A stretch of DNA of 32,892 nucleotides, taken from Phycisphaerae bacterium. Its GTDB lineage: Bacteria > Planctomycetota > Phycisphaerae > Tepidisphaerales > Tepidisphaeraceae. How positions within the stretch are numbered: position 1 is the stretch's first letter; every line of letters starts with the position of its first letter. The notes under the pieces are model-generated. The model was not told the DNA's origin. It saw only the letters and a list, made by a program, of their open reading frames with translations, and did not search any database. This document shows, piece by piece, positions 15,927 to 23,683 of the stretch. The translations under genes and the position numbers were made by a program. The stretch lies in the NCBI GenBank assembly GCA_025924315.1, contig JAICIO010000061.1, forward strand, positions 1 to 32,892. The letters are read 5' to 3'.

Positions 15927-16574
15927 TTACTTCTTCTCGCCTTTCTCTTCCTTCTCGTCGTCTTCGTCCTTTTCTTTCTTGCCCTTGTGCTCGTCCTTTT
16001 CGCCCATCTTCAGCTGCTTCTTCAGGAGCGTGCCGTCCTCGGCGACTTTGATCTCGTACTTCTTGCCGTTGATGTCGACTTTCGTCTCGTAGGCGTTCTT
16101 GCCCTTCTCCGATTCCTTCTCGACCTCCTTCACCTCGGCGTTGTCCGACTCCTTGGCGAAGGTCGCTTTGACGGCGGCGGGGACCTGATCGAGCGGGACT
16201 TTCACTTCGTCCTTTTCTTCCTTCTCGCCCTTCTCGCCTTTTTCACCCTTCTCGCCCTTTTCGTCTTCCTCCATGTCGAGCTTGTTGCTGATGACCTTTC
16301 CGTCGCCGTCCACAACGATCTCGTGGTTCTTGCCGTCGACGATCGCGTCGGCTTCGTACACCGTCTTGCCATCGCGGGTTTCTTTGTCGACGGTTTCGAC
16401 CTTCGCGCCCTTGCTCTCCTTCGCGATCGCATCCTGCGCCGCTTGCGGCGCGTCGGTCAGCTTGATCTTCTGCTCGTCGCCTTCGTCCTTTTCTTCAGCG
16501 CGAGCCTTGACCACAAAACCACTCGCCAGCGAAACGCTCAGCGCCGCCGCGAGAATCCAGTGACGATTCTTCAT
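15927..16574 (-). CDS. Secreted protein with two PepSY-like domains
   Basis: A 215-aa exported protein. The signal peptide is MKNRHWILAAALSVSLASGF with cleavage near ARAEE. Two homologous units follow: the first (about 35-97) has LTDAPQAAQDAIAKESKGAK and VDGKNHEIVVDGDGKVI; the second (about 122-187) has VPLDQVPAAVKATFAKESDN and INGKKYEIKVAEDGTLL. They match the pattern of PepSY-like putative periplasmic domains. They are joined by a charged KGEKGEKGEKGEKEEKDE linker, and the C-terminal 25 residues are almost entirely Lys, Glu and Asp. AAGGAG fixes the start at 16574. Such proteins are often encoded next to two-component systems, as here. Function is not established; peptidase inhibition or metal binding are possibilities. 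Confidence 0.8.
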   Translation of the reverse strand: MKNRHWILAAALSVSLASGFVVKARAEEKDEGDEQKIKLTDAPQAAQDAIAKESKGAKVETVDKETRDGKTVYEADAIVDGKNHEIVVDGDGKVISNKLDMEEDEKGEKGEKGEKGEKEEKDEVKVPLDQVPAAVKATFAKESDNAEVKEVEKESEKGKNAYETKVDINGKKYEIKVAEDGTLLKKQLKMGEKDEHKGKKEKDEDDEKEEKGEKK

Positions 16575-16639
16575 GAGAAATCTCCTTCCAGGTTGGGCGG
16601 AAAGATAACGGGGGATCGTGAAGAGGCGATGAACAGAAT

Positions 16640-16701
16640 GGTGATTGGTTATGGGTGATTGATGAAGGCGGCTTTTAATCAATCACCAATAACCAATCAC
16701 C
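16640..16701. terminator. Long inverted repeat after the ABC permease gene
   Basis: Arms GGTGATTGGTTATGGGTGAT + TGAT (16640-16663) and the nearly perfect complement (16678-16701) with a 14-nt loop. It begins 8 bp after the permease stop codon and lies upstream of the PepSY-like gene. It is AT-richer than the other repeats here. It may end transcription of the ABC genes. Confidence 0.6.
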
Positions 16702-16708
16702 CGATTCA

Positions 16709-18514
16709 TCACCCTTTCATCCCCGTCATGACCATCCCCTTCACGAAGTATTTCTGGAAGAGCAGGAACATCAGAATCACGGGCAGGGTCATCAGCACAT
16801 TGCCGGCCATGAGCATCGTCCAATCGGTCATGGTCGATTGGTCGGCGCGGACCGCAAACAGGCCGAGGCTCAATGGGAATCGCGATTGATCGCGCAAATA
16901 AATCAGCGGGCCCATGAATTCGTTCCACGCCCCCATGACGGTCATGATCGCGATCGCCGCGGCCGCGGGTTTCACGAGCGGGACGAAGATATACCACCAA
17001 GTCTGCACCGCGTTCAGCCCGTCGATCCGCGCCGCCTCTTCCAACTCCCGCGGGATCGTCTTCATGTGCTGCACCATCAGGAAGATGAAGAACGCCCCGC
17101 CAAGCCACGCGGGCACCCACAGCGGATTCAGCGTGTTGTACCAGCCCAGCGCCCGCCAGATCATGAACGACGGGATCATCGTCACCTGTCCCGGTAGCAT
17201 CATCGTCGAGAGCAGCAGTACAAACGCGAGCGAACGTCCCGGCCAGCGCAGTCGCGCGAATGCATAGGCTACAAACGTACTACTGAAGAGCGTGCCGAGC
17301 GTCATCAGCGCGACGAGGATCACGCTGTTGGCGACGTAGGTCCAAAAAGGAACGGAGTAAAACGCGCGAGAGTAGTTTCGGATGACCTTTGCATAGATCG
17401 CGCGCGTCGTCGAACTCGGGGTAAGAATCAAACGCAGCGTCGCGTGCTTTCCCGCGTTGCTTGAATCGACGTAAGCATCTTTCGCTTCCTGTAGCGGGAT
17501 CCACAGTTTCGGCTTGTAGGTATCGTCCTCAAACGTCGGCGGTTGGAAGGGAATGCTGCCGGGGCGCGTTTGTGCGACGTAGCTCGGCCGCTCGGATTTC
17601 CACCGCTTTCCGCCGACGTCAAGCGTCGCATCCACGCCGTGCCAGCTGTTGTCCGCCTTGAAGCTGAACAGCAGTTTGTGCATCTGCGACGGATCGACCG
17701 GAAAATCGAAATCGTATCGCAGCACGACGGGGTCGCTGCTCGAATTATCGAAGTGATACTTGAGGTAGTTCACGCCATCGGCGCCCTGCAGCAATTGCCC
17801 GTCGCCGGATTCGACCTTCCACTGCGACGCGATCTGCTTTGCGCCCGCGAGGGTGTAGATGTGCGCGTCGAGCGTGCGCAACAAAAGTCCCAGCACTTCA
17901 AACCGCGCCAGCCGCGATTCCATTCCGTTCTTTACGATCTCGGGCGTGAGCAGCGTGCGATAGGCGTCCAGCAGCGCCGGCTCCGTCCCGTCCCACAGCT
18001 TTATGTTGAGCCGCGCCGAAAGCAGATTCACGACCGCGGCCGATGACGCTTCGCGAAATTGGTTGGCATTGACGAAATCGATCTTCTGCCGTGAGATTTC
18101 CTCAGATACCGCCTTTCGGGTGATGTCGAGCAATTTGGGCGAGCGCTCGTCCCACGCTTTTTCTCTCACTTCCAGCGGCTTCACCAGTGCCGGGGTTGGC
18201 AAAACATAGGGCGAATGATCGCGGAAGGTCGGAATCTCCGGCCACCACGAATTGCTCGTCAATTCCTCATCCGTCTTCAAACTCGTCGCGACCATCCAGA
18301 CGAAAGGGAAGATGAAGATCCCAACGCCGCAGAGCAGGGTGAGATGCAACCAGCCACGACGTGCGACGTAGCGGCCGATGCGGTCCCATCTGCGGTTTGC
18401 ATGTGGCATAGTCCCGGCGCGCCCGGACTGTGCTTTCCCGGGAGCACAGCCGGGGGCCGCTGTGCCACATGGGTCTTGGGCAGCCACAGGTGTTTCCACA
18501 TCAACCCTGCTCAT
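16709..18514 (-). CDS. Carbohydrate ABC transporter permease (MalG-like) with large extracytoplasmic insertion
   Basis: A 601-aa inner-membrane subunit of a CUT1-type sugar importer. TM1 is at about 56-78. Some 300 extracytoplasmic residues follow (about 80-385), then the permease core with five TMs. The core includes VPFWTYVANSVILVALMTLG and the EAA coupling loop ELEEAARIDGLNAVQTWWYI. Typical MalG proteins have only a short first periplasmic loop. The distal part of the insertion (VVLRYDFDFPVDPSQMHKLL, LDVGGKRW, WIPLQEA) looks like a beta-sandwich, carbohydrate-binding-like fold (inference). The ATG at 18514 overlaps the end of the upstream fusion gene by 14 nt, implying coupling. Residues about 16-38 are encoded by an inverted repeat (18401-18470); an internal ATG at 18409 is an alternative start. 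Confidence 0.88.
   Translation of the reverse strand: MSRVDVETPVAAQDPCGTAAPGCAPGKAQSGRAGTMPHANRRWDRIGRYVARRGWLHLTLLCGVGIFIFPFVWMVATSLKTDEELTSNSWWPEIPTFRDHSPYVLPTPALVKPLEVREKAWDERSPKLLDITRKAVSEEISRQKIDFVNANQFREASSAAVVNLLSARLNIKLWDGTEPALLDAYRTLLTPEIVKNGMESRLARFEVLGLLLRTLDAHIYTLAGAKQIASQWKVESGDGQLLQGADGVNYLKYHFDNSSSDPVVLRYDFDFPVDPSQMHKLLFSFKADNSWHGVDATLDVGGKRWKSERPSYVAQTRPGSIPFQPPTFEDDTYKPKLWIPLQEAKDAYVDSSNAGKHATLRLILTPSSTTRAIYAKVIRNYSRAFYSVPFWTYVANSVILVALMTLGTLFSSTFVAYAFARLRWPGRSLAFVLLLSTMMLPGQVTMIPSFMIWRALGWYNTLNPLWVPAWLGGAFFIFLMVQHMKTIPRELEEAARIDGLNAVQTWWYIFVPLVKPAAAAIAIMTVMGAWNEFMGPLIYLRDQSRFPLSLGLFAVRADQSTMTDWTMLMAGNVLMTLPVILMFLLFQKYFVKGMVMTGMKG
18401..18470. repeat. Inverted repeat, family D (copy 1), inside a coding region
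   Basis: Begins ATGTGGCATAGTCCCGG and ends GGCCGCTGTGCCACAT, with inner arms GGACTGTGCT and AGCACAGCCGG. It lies within the N-terminal coding region of the MalG-like permease. The second copy is at 21132-21200. Confidence 0.8.
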
Positions 18515-21041
18515 AGTACACCCACTTCTTGCTGAGCCACAGCTGCGTGAGCGTCAGCACCAGCACCACGATGAACAGGATCCACGCGAGGGCGCTCGCG
18601 TAGCCCATGCGGAAGAATTGGAATGCCTGCTGAAACAGGTAGTAGGCATAGAACAGCGTCGAATCTTTCGGCCCGCCGGCGGTCATGATGTAGCTCTCGG
18701 CGAAGATCTGCATCGTGCCGATCAATCCGATGATGATGTTGAAGAGGATGTACGGGCTGAGCAGCGGGATCGTCACGTTCTTGAACCGCTGCCAGCTGCT
18801 GGCGCCGTCAACTTTCGCGGCCTCGTACATCTCCTGCGGGATCGATTGCAGCCCCGCGAGCCAGATGATCATCCCACCACCGGCGGCCCAGATTTTCATG
18901 AGAATCAGCGACGGCTTGCTCCAGTTTTCGCTCTGCAGCCACAGCGGGAGGCCGAAATGGAACGGGTGGCCGAGCATTTTCGAAATCATCTCCGCGAGCC
19001 ACTGCATTACGGTTGTGTCGTAGAGCCAGATCAGCGCGCCGTTGATCAAGCCGTAACTCGGATTAAGCAGCCAGATCCACATCAGGCTCGCGACGACGAG
19101 TGGCACAATCGCGGGCATGTAAAACGCGGCCCGATAGAAGCCAATTCCCCGAATCTCGCGGTTGAGCAGCAGCGCGATCGCGAGGCTGATCGCCATCGTG
19201 ATCGGGATGGCGATGATCATGTACGCGGTGTTGATCAGGCTGACGTAAAAGTTCGGATCGGTCGCGACGCGCGTGTAATTCCCGCCGCCGACGTATCGCG
19301 CCGGCGAGAGGATGTCGTAGCGCGTGAAGCTGAAGATAATGCTGAACAGAATCGGGCCGCCGACAAACGCGATGAATCCGATCGTCCACGGCGACAGGAA
19401 GAGCATCGCAGCGCCGACCTCCCGCGCGCGATAGCCATACTCGCGCTTTCGCTTGCGATACGCGATCACCAGCGCGACAAACGGCAGCGCGACGAGCGCG
19501 CCGTAGATCACAAAATACGGTGTCCAATTGACGGGCGACGACGGCGGCGGATGCAGGATCTCATCCAGCCCCTCCTGCACCTCGACCTGATTCTTCGCCA
19601 GCGCCAGCTTGTACTCGTCCTGCCCCGTCTTCTTCGCCTCGTCGGCGTATTCGTGGTTCACGCCTGCTTCGTACGCCCGCATGTGCTTGTTCCACAGCAG
19701 CTGCCCCACCGGCGTGACCGGGCGGATCAGCGTGTGCGGCATCAGCTCGCGAATCGTCGCGAACGCCTGCTTGAACGCCGGCGGAAGCGTCGGATTGGCA
19801 TCGACGTATTCCTTGATGAACGCTTCGTAGAGCTTGCGATTCGCGAGACCGCGCGGGACATACAGCCGACCTTCAGCAGACTTCGTATCGTGCCGCCCTT
19901 GCTCGAGGATCCGCTCGCCCTCTTCACTACAAATGTATTGAATCAGCTTAAACGCGCCCTCTTTCTGCTTGGCGGTCTGCGGGATGACGAGCGAATGTCC
20001 GCCGGCCCAGGTGATCGGCGGTTTCCCCGCGGCGAGCTGGTCGGCCGGCATCGGCGCGGGAACCATCATGAAATCCATTTCCGGCTTCCAGTCGGCAATG
20101 GTTTCCATGAACCCCGCGACGTTGATCTCCATCGCGAGATCGCCACGCAGAAACGGATCGAGATCACCGGCCTGCTGATTCGCCTGAAACGCGTCGACCT
20201 GCGCCACCCCGCCGAGGTCGTCGTAGCATTCGGTCATGAACTTCAGTGCCCGAACGTTCGGCGGCGCGTCGAGCGTCACCTTCGTGCGGTCGGGGTTCAT
20301 AAACTCCCCGCCGGCCTGCCACGAGTAAATGTAGAGGTAACTGTTGCCGGTATTCGGCGCGAAACCGAGACGCTTGATGCCGCTCGTCTTGTCGCCGGGC
20401 CGATTGAAGATCGTCAGCTTCTTCTCGTATTCGCGCAGCTCATCCCAGGTCTTGGGCGGTTTTGGATTGCCGCGCTCATCGACCAGTCCGGCCTGCCGGA
20501 GCAAATCGCAATTCACGAACAGCTCGCGACTGTCCGCGGTAATTGGCACGCCATACAAGTGCGCCTTCTCGCCACTTCCGGGCGGCGCGTAGCTCGCCTC
20601 TTTCACCGTGAAGTCGTAGTACTCGGAGAGATCGACGCGATACGGGTCCTTCGGATCCTGCCTGGCGATGAAGGGATCAAGATCCGTCATCGCCCCCCGC
20701 GCCGCCCATTCGCCAATCGCGAAGCGATCGAAGAACACGACATCCGGCGGAACATCCCCCGCGATCGCGCACATGAGCCGCTGCGCATCGCCCACCAGAT
20801 CGCGCGCGACCGACTGGCTCATGATCACTTTGTATTGCGGATTCTTTTCTTCGAACCGGTGAACGAGGGCGTAGATTTCATCGCCGAGAAAATTCCCGCC
20901 CCAGAAGACGATCGTCTGCCGACCGTCCTGCACCTGGTCGTGCGTGCTCGAATAGGTCCAGTAGCCGAGCCCGACGACGCTCAGCGCCGCCAGGATCAGC
21001 ATCAATGTCAACGAGATTTGACCCGCACGCAATCGGCGCAA
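18501..21041 (-). CDS. Fusion of extracellular solute-binding protein and MalF-like ABC permease
   Basis: An 846-aa inner-membrane protein combining two usually separate parts of a CUT1 sugar importer. An N-terminal TM anchor (about 8-28) is followed by a family 1 solute-binding domain (about 41-460). This domain has TIVFWGGNFLGDEIYALVHR at its start, then DVVFFDRFAIGEWAARGAM, WQAGGEFMNPD, and GHSLVIPQTAKQKEGAFKLI at its end. The permease half (about 508-846) has MLFLSPWTIGFIAFVGGPIL and the EAA loop YEAAKVDGASSWQRFKNVTI. The TTG start at 21041 has GGAGG 9 nt upstream. The downstream MalG-like gene overlaps by 14 nt. No ATPase gene is nearby, so a shared MsiK/MalK-type ATPase elsewhere is likely. 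Substrate unknown. Confidence 0.9.
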   Translation of the reverse strand: MRRLRAGQISLTLMLILAALSVVGLGYWTYSSTHDQVQDGRQTIVFWGGNFLGDEIYALVHRFEEKNPQYKVIMSQSVARDLVGDAQRLMCAIAGDVPPDVVFFDRFAIGEWAARGAMTDLDPFIARQDPKDPYRVDLSEYYDFTVKEASYAPPGSGEKAHLYGVPITADSRELFVNCDLLRQAGLVDERGNPKPPKTWDELREYEKKLTIFNRPGDKTSGIKRLGFAPNTGNSYLYIYSWQAGGEFMNPDRTKVTLDAPPNVRALKFMTECYDDLGGVAQVDAFQANQQAGDLDPFLRGDLAMEINVAGFMETIADWKPEMDFMMVPAPMPADQLAAGKPPITWAGGHSLVIPQTAKQKEGAFKLIQYICSEEGERILEQGRHDTKSAEGRLYVPRGLANRKLYEAFIKEYVDANPTLPPAFKQAFATIRELMPHTLIRPVTPVGQLLWNKHMRAYEAGVNHEYADEAKKTGQDEYKLALAKNQVEVQEGLDEILHPPPSSPVNWTPYFVIYGALVALPFVALVIAYRKRKREYGYRAREVGAAMLFLSPWTIGFIAFVGGPILFSIIFSFTRYDILSPARYVGGGNYTRVATDPNFYVSLINTAYMIIAIPITMAISLAIALLLNREIRGIGFYRAAFYMPAIVPLVVASLMWIWLLNPSYGLINGALIWLYDTTVMQWLAEMISKMLGHPFHFGLPLWLQSENWSKPSLILMKIWAAGGGMIIWLAGLQSIPQEMYEAAKVDGASSWQRFKNVTIPLLSPYILFNIIIGLIGTMQIFAESYIMTAGGPKDSTLFYAYYLFQQAFQFFRMGYASALAWILFIVVLVLTLTQLWLSKKWVYYEQG

Positions 21042-21131
21042 ACGCCTCGTCCTCCGCAGAATCCTTCCGCCCCGTGTGTGATGGTCAGGATTATACAGTC
21101 GGACCGTCGATTTGTTTGAATCCGAGCCGCG

Positions 21132-21200
21132 TGTGGCACAGCCGCCCTCGGCTGTGCTCGATGCGCGAGCAGAAGCACAGCCGGGGGCGGCTGTGCCACA
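21132..21200. repeat. Inverted repeat, family D (copy 2)
   Basis: Arms TGTGGCACAGCCGCCCTCGG + CTGTGCT (21132-21158) and the nearly perfect complement (21174-21200), spacer 15 bp. Each arm contains the mini-hairpin AGCACAGCCG...CGGCTGTGC. It lies directly after the cobA-hemD stop codon and may act as its terminator. Confidence 0.9.
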
Positions 21201-21203
21201 TGA

Positions 21204-22766
21204 TCATTTGCCCGCCACTGCTTCAACCAATCCGTCGACGTTATACGTTTCGGCCTCGATTGTCGGCGTTAGACCAAGGTCGCGGAGCGTCTGACTCGTG
21301 ATCGGTCCAATGCTTGCGATCTTCACGTTCTTCAGCTTCGTCGCGTAATTGCTTCCCAGCAGCGACACGAAATTCTTTACCGTGCTGCTGCTGGTAAACG
21401 TAACCCAGTTCACCTCGCCCGCGTCGCTCGCAGTCAACAGCTCATCGGGCAAGTTCTCCGCCGGCTTCGTTTCATAAACAGCGACGTCGCGAACTTCGGC
21501 TGCGCCGTGGGCTTTGAGTTGATCGCGGAGGATGGGTCGCGCGATGTCCGCGCGCAATAACAAGAACTTATGCCCCGCGATCTGGCCGTGGCCTTGCAGG
21601 GCATGCACCAACGCCTCCGCGACGAAATCATCGGGGCACAGGTTGACGTGGAGTGCAAGCTCGCGACGAATCGCCTCCGCGGTCGCGTCGCCGATCGCGG
21701 CGATGTCGGCGGTGCCGAAGACGCGCACGTCACGCTCCATCGCGTCCAGGCGTGCGCGCGTGAAGCGCACGCCGTTGGCGCTCGTGAAGATGATCCAGTC
21801 GTAATGGGCGGCATGTTTGATGGCGTCATCGACTTCGGTGAAGTCTTTCGGCGGCGCAAGGTCAATTGTCGGCGCTTCGATCACGCGAGCGCCGAGCGCC
21901 TCGAGTTTCTGCGACAGCGCACTCGCCTGCTGCCGCGTGCGCGTGACGACGATCGTCTGACCGAACAGCGGACGTGATTCGAACCAGTTGATCGCCTGGC
22001 GCATCTCAACGACACGGCCGACGATCGTGATCGCCGGCGCGCCGATCTTCGCCTCCGCCACTTTCTGCACGATGTCGCGCACCGTGCCGGTGACGGTCCG
22101 TTGCTTCGGCGTCGTCGCCCACTGTATCGTCGCCGCCGGTGTTTCGCCGCTCATTCCGTTCGCCATCAGCTTTTCGCAGATGCGCGGCAGCGCTTTCACG
22201 CCCATGTAGAACGCGATGCACGGCAGCTTCGCGACGCTGGCCCAGTCGATATCGCTTGAGCCGACCGCTGCATCGCGCGAGCGGCTTTCGGACTCCTTGT
22301 ACTCCTCTTCCTTCTCGTGACCGGTGATCAGCGTGAAGCTCGAATTGAAATCGCGATGCGTGACGGGAATGCCGGCGTAAGCGGGACCTGCAATCGCAGC
22401 AGTAATGCCGGGGACCACTTCGAACTTTACGCCCGCCGCCGCGAGCGCTTCGCACTCTTCCCCGCCTCTTCCGAACACAAACGGATCGCCGCCCTTTAAG
22501 CGCACGACGCGCTTGCCTTCTCGCGCTTTTTCCACCAGCAGCGCGTTGATCTGTTCCTGCGTCATCGAATGCGACGCGGCTTTTTTCCCGACGTAGATCG
22601 TTTCCGCCCGGGGGCAATAACTCAGCAGCCGTGGATTCGATAAATAGTCGTAAATGACGACATCCGCCTGGTCCAATAATGCGCGCCCGCGCACTGTGAT
22701 CAGCCCCGGGTCTCCGGGACCTGCACCCACCAGAAACACCACACCTTTTGAATCTTTGCCGCTCAA
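21204..22766 (-). CDS. cobA-hemD: Uroporphyrinogen-III C-methyltransferase / uroporphyrinogen-III synthase fusion
   Basis: A bifunctional tetrapyrrole enzyme of about 520 aa. The N-terminal SUMT domain uses SAM to make precorrin-2 and has FLVGAGPGDPGLITVRGRAL, VVIYDYLSNPRLL, VVRLKGGDPFVFGRGGEE and VVPGITAAIAGPAYAGIPVT. It carries a charged insertion (EKEEEYKESESRSRDAA) at about residues 150-170. The C-terminal HemD domain (about 255-520) cyclises hydroxymethylbilane to uroporphyrinogen III and has IVVTRTRQQASALSQKLEAL and WIIFTSANGVRFTRARLDAM. I chose the TTG at 22766, with GAGG 6 nt upstream and the usual short lead-in to the SAM motif; the ATG at 22826 lacks a ribosome site. The product feeds siroheme or cobalamin synthesis. 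Confidence 0.93.
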   Translation of the reverse strand: MSGKDSKGVVFLVGAGPGDPGLITVRGRALLDQADVVIYDYLSNPRLLSYCPRAETIYVGKKAASHSMTQEQINALLVEKAREGKRVVRLKGGDPFVFGRGGEECEALAAAGVKFEVVPGITAAIAGPAYAGIPVTHRDFNSSFTLITGHEKEEEYKESESRSRDAAVGSSDIDWASVAKLPCIAFYMGVKALPRICEKLMANGMSGETPAATIQWATTPKQRTVTGTVRDIVQKVAEAKIGAPAITIVGRVVEMRQAINWFESRPLFGQTIVVTRTRQQASALSQKLEALGARVIEAPTIDLAPPKDFTEVDDAIKHAAHYDWIIFTSANGVRFTRARLDAMERDVRVFGTADIAAIGDATAEAIRRELALHVNLCPDDFVAEALVHALQGHGQIAGHKFLLLRADIARPILRDQLKAHGAAEVRDVAVYETKPAENLPDELLTASDAGEVNWVTFTSSSTVKNFVSLLGSNYATKLKNVKIASIGPITSQTLRDLGLTPTIEAETYNVDGLVEAVAGK

Positions 22767-22825
22767 GAAGTGCCTCAAAATTGAACGAAAGTTGGATAAA
22801 CCTTTACGCCTGCGCGGTCGATGCA

Positions 22826-22873
22826 TTGGGTAGCGACTGGAAGGTCGCCCAAGCTCACGGATGGCTATCCGTG
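22826..22873 (+). promoter_or_regulatory. Structured 5' leader of the PilZ gene (two hairpins)
   Basis: Hairpin 1: TTGG-(GTA bulge)-GCGAC, loop TGGAAG, GTCGC-CCAA (22826-22852). Hairpin 2: CACGGAT-GGCT-ATCCGTG (22856-22873). Both lie 25-70 nt before the PilZ start. They do not match the known c-di-GMP riboswitch layouts that I can recall. Possible cis-regulatory RNA. Confidence 0.3.
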
Positions 22874-22897
22874 GGCCTCAAGAACGGAGATTCGCAC

Positions 22898-23251
22898 ATG
22901 GTTGCGCTTCTTAAAATGCCCGCGCGGTTCGATACCGAGTCCAAAGGATCCGAGCGTCGGATGTTTCCGCGCCGCGAGATTCATGCACACATCGAAGGCA
23001 AGCGCGTCGATCACACGATCGCCGCTCATCGCGAGCCGCATCTTGCACTGGCGCTGCGCGACCTGTCGCTCGGCGGACTCAGCGCCATCAGCCAGACGCC
23101 CCTAATGGCCGGCGAGCGCCTCGCGGTTTTCTTCCCGCCGCAGGGCATCAAGCGCGGCTGGGACGCCTACGGACGCGTCATCCGCTGCAACCCCAGCGCC
23201 ATGGGCTACCGCATCGCGGTCGAATTCGACCCGATCCCCGCGGCCGCCTGA
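22898..23251 (+). CDS. PilZ domain protein (c-di-GMP effector)
   Basis: A 117-aa cytoplasmic single-domain protein. PilZ domains bind cyclic di-GMP through an RxxxR motif and a [D/N]xSxxG motif; here they are R21-MFP-R25 and D55-LSLG-G60. The remainder forms the expected beta-barrel (ERLAVFFPP, YGRVIRCNP, YRIAVEFDPI). The start at 22898 is supported by GGAG 9 nt upstream; the longer open frame has no ribosome site. It is transcribed divergently from cobA-hemD, and a terminator follows. The output is unknown; motility, adhesion or exopolysaccharide control are common for the family. Confidence 0.88.
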   Translation: MVALLKMPARFDTESKGSERRMFPRREIHAHIEGKRVDHTIAAHREPHLALALRDLSLGGLSAISQTPLMAGERLAVFFPPQGIKRGWDAYGRVIRCNPSAMGYRIAVEFDPIPAAA

Positions 23252-23280
23252 TCGATCATAAAGTAATTGGAGCCAGAATG

Positions 23281-23324
23281 CAGGGGCGAGTGTCGCAAGA
23301 CGCTCGCCCCTGTGTTTTTGTTTC
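23281..23324 (+). terminator. Rho-independent terminator of the PilZ gene
   Basis: Stem CAGGGGCGAG (23281-23290) / CTCGCCCCTG (23303-23312) followed by TGTTTTTGTTT, 30 bp after the PilZ stop codon. Confidence 0.85.
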
Positions 23325-23438
23325 ATGGACCCCCTCTCCCTGGAAGGGTGAGGGTTAGGGTGAGGGTCGAGCGTGAGAGTCATGAAGCGCTGTTTATTTG
23401 ACCACACGTCAATCGTCATCCAGAGAGCGTGTCATCTT

Positions 23439-23516
23439 TAACGTGGCGAGGGCGTCTCGCCCTCGGACTTGCGGCTATAGCCGCGTTCGCGAGGGCAAGA
23501 TGCCCTGGCCACGTTA
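23439..23516. repeat. Triple-hairpin inverted repeat, family A (copy 2)
   Basis: Outer arms TAACGTGG / CCACGTTA. The core has GGCGAGGGCG-TCT-CGCCCTCG, the central palindrome GCGGCTATAGCCGC and GCGAGGGCA-AGA-TGCCCTGG. It is slightly more diverged from copies 1 and 3 than they are from each other. Confidence 0.85.
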
Positions 23517-23525
23517 GAGGATCAC

Positions 23526-23603
23526 ATCCTCTGAGCGAAGAAGGATCCCAAGACCGAGACAGGCTCTCCCGAACTGGAGATCCTTCGCTTCGCCCAGGAT
23601 CAC
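23526..23603. repeat. Inverted repeat, family B (copy 2)
   Basis: Arm 1 ATCCTCTGAGCGAAGAAGGATC and arm 2 GATCCTTCGCTTCGCCCAGGAT, imperfect complements. It lies directly after family A copy 2, the same A/B pairing seen at the left edge of the window. Confidence 0.7.
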
Positions 23604-23683
23604 GCTCGCGGTGTAGGGTATCGAAACGATTCGACGCGATTCGCCCTCACCCCCCACCCTCTCCTTCCAGGGAGAGGGGGTAA

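Larger units (their letters stand above)
23330..23680. repeat. Outer inverted-repeat arms enclosing family A and B elements
   Basis: CCCCCTCTCCCTGGAAGGGT followed by GAGGG units (23330-23367) is complemented by CACCCTCTCCTTCCAGGGAG and AGGGGG (23656-23680), with CCCTCACCC before it. Between the arms lie family A (23439-23516) and family B (23526-23603) elements. The layout suggests repeats inserted into the loop of an older inverted repeat. No gene is seen in this 430-bp interval. Confidence 0.7.

Noticed and set aside
16709-21041. Frameshift or misassembly as the cause of the SBP-permease fusion
   Set aside because: Motifs continue in one frame through the linker, the start has a ribosome site, and the next gene overlaps the true stop as in an intact operon.
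18378-21119. A 913-aa open frame antisense to the ABC transporter genes
   Set aside because: Shadow of two well-supported genes on the minus strand; the product has very high Arg, His and Asp content typical of antisense frames.
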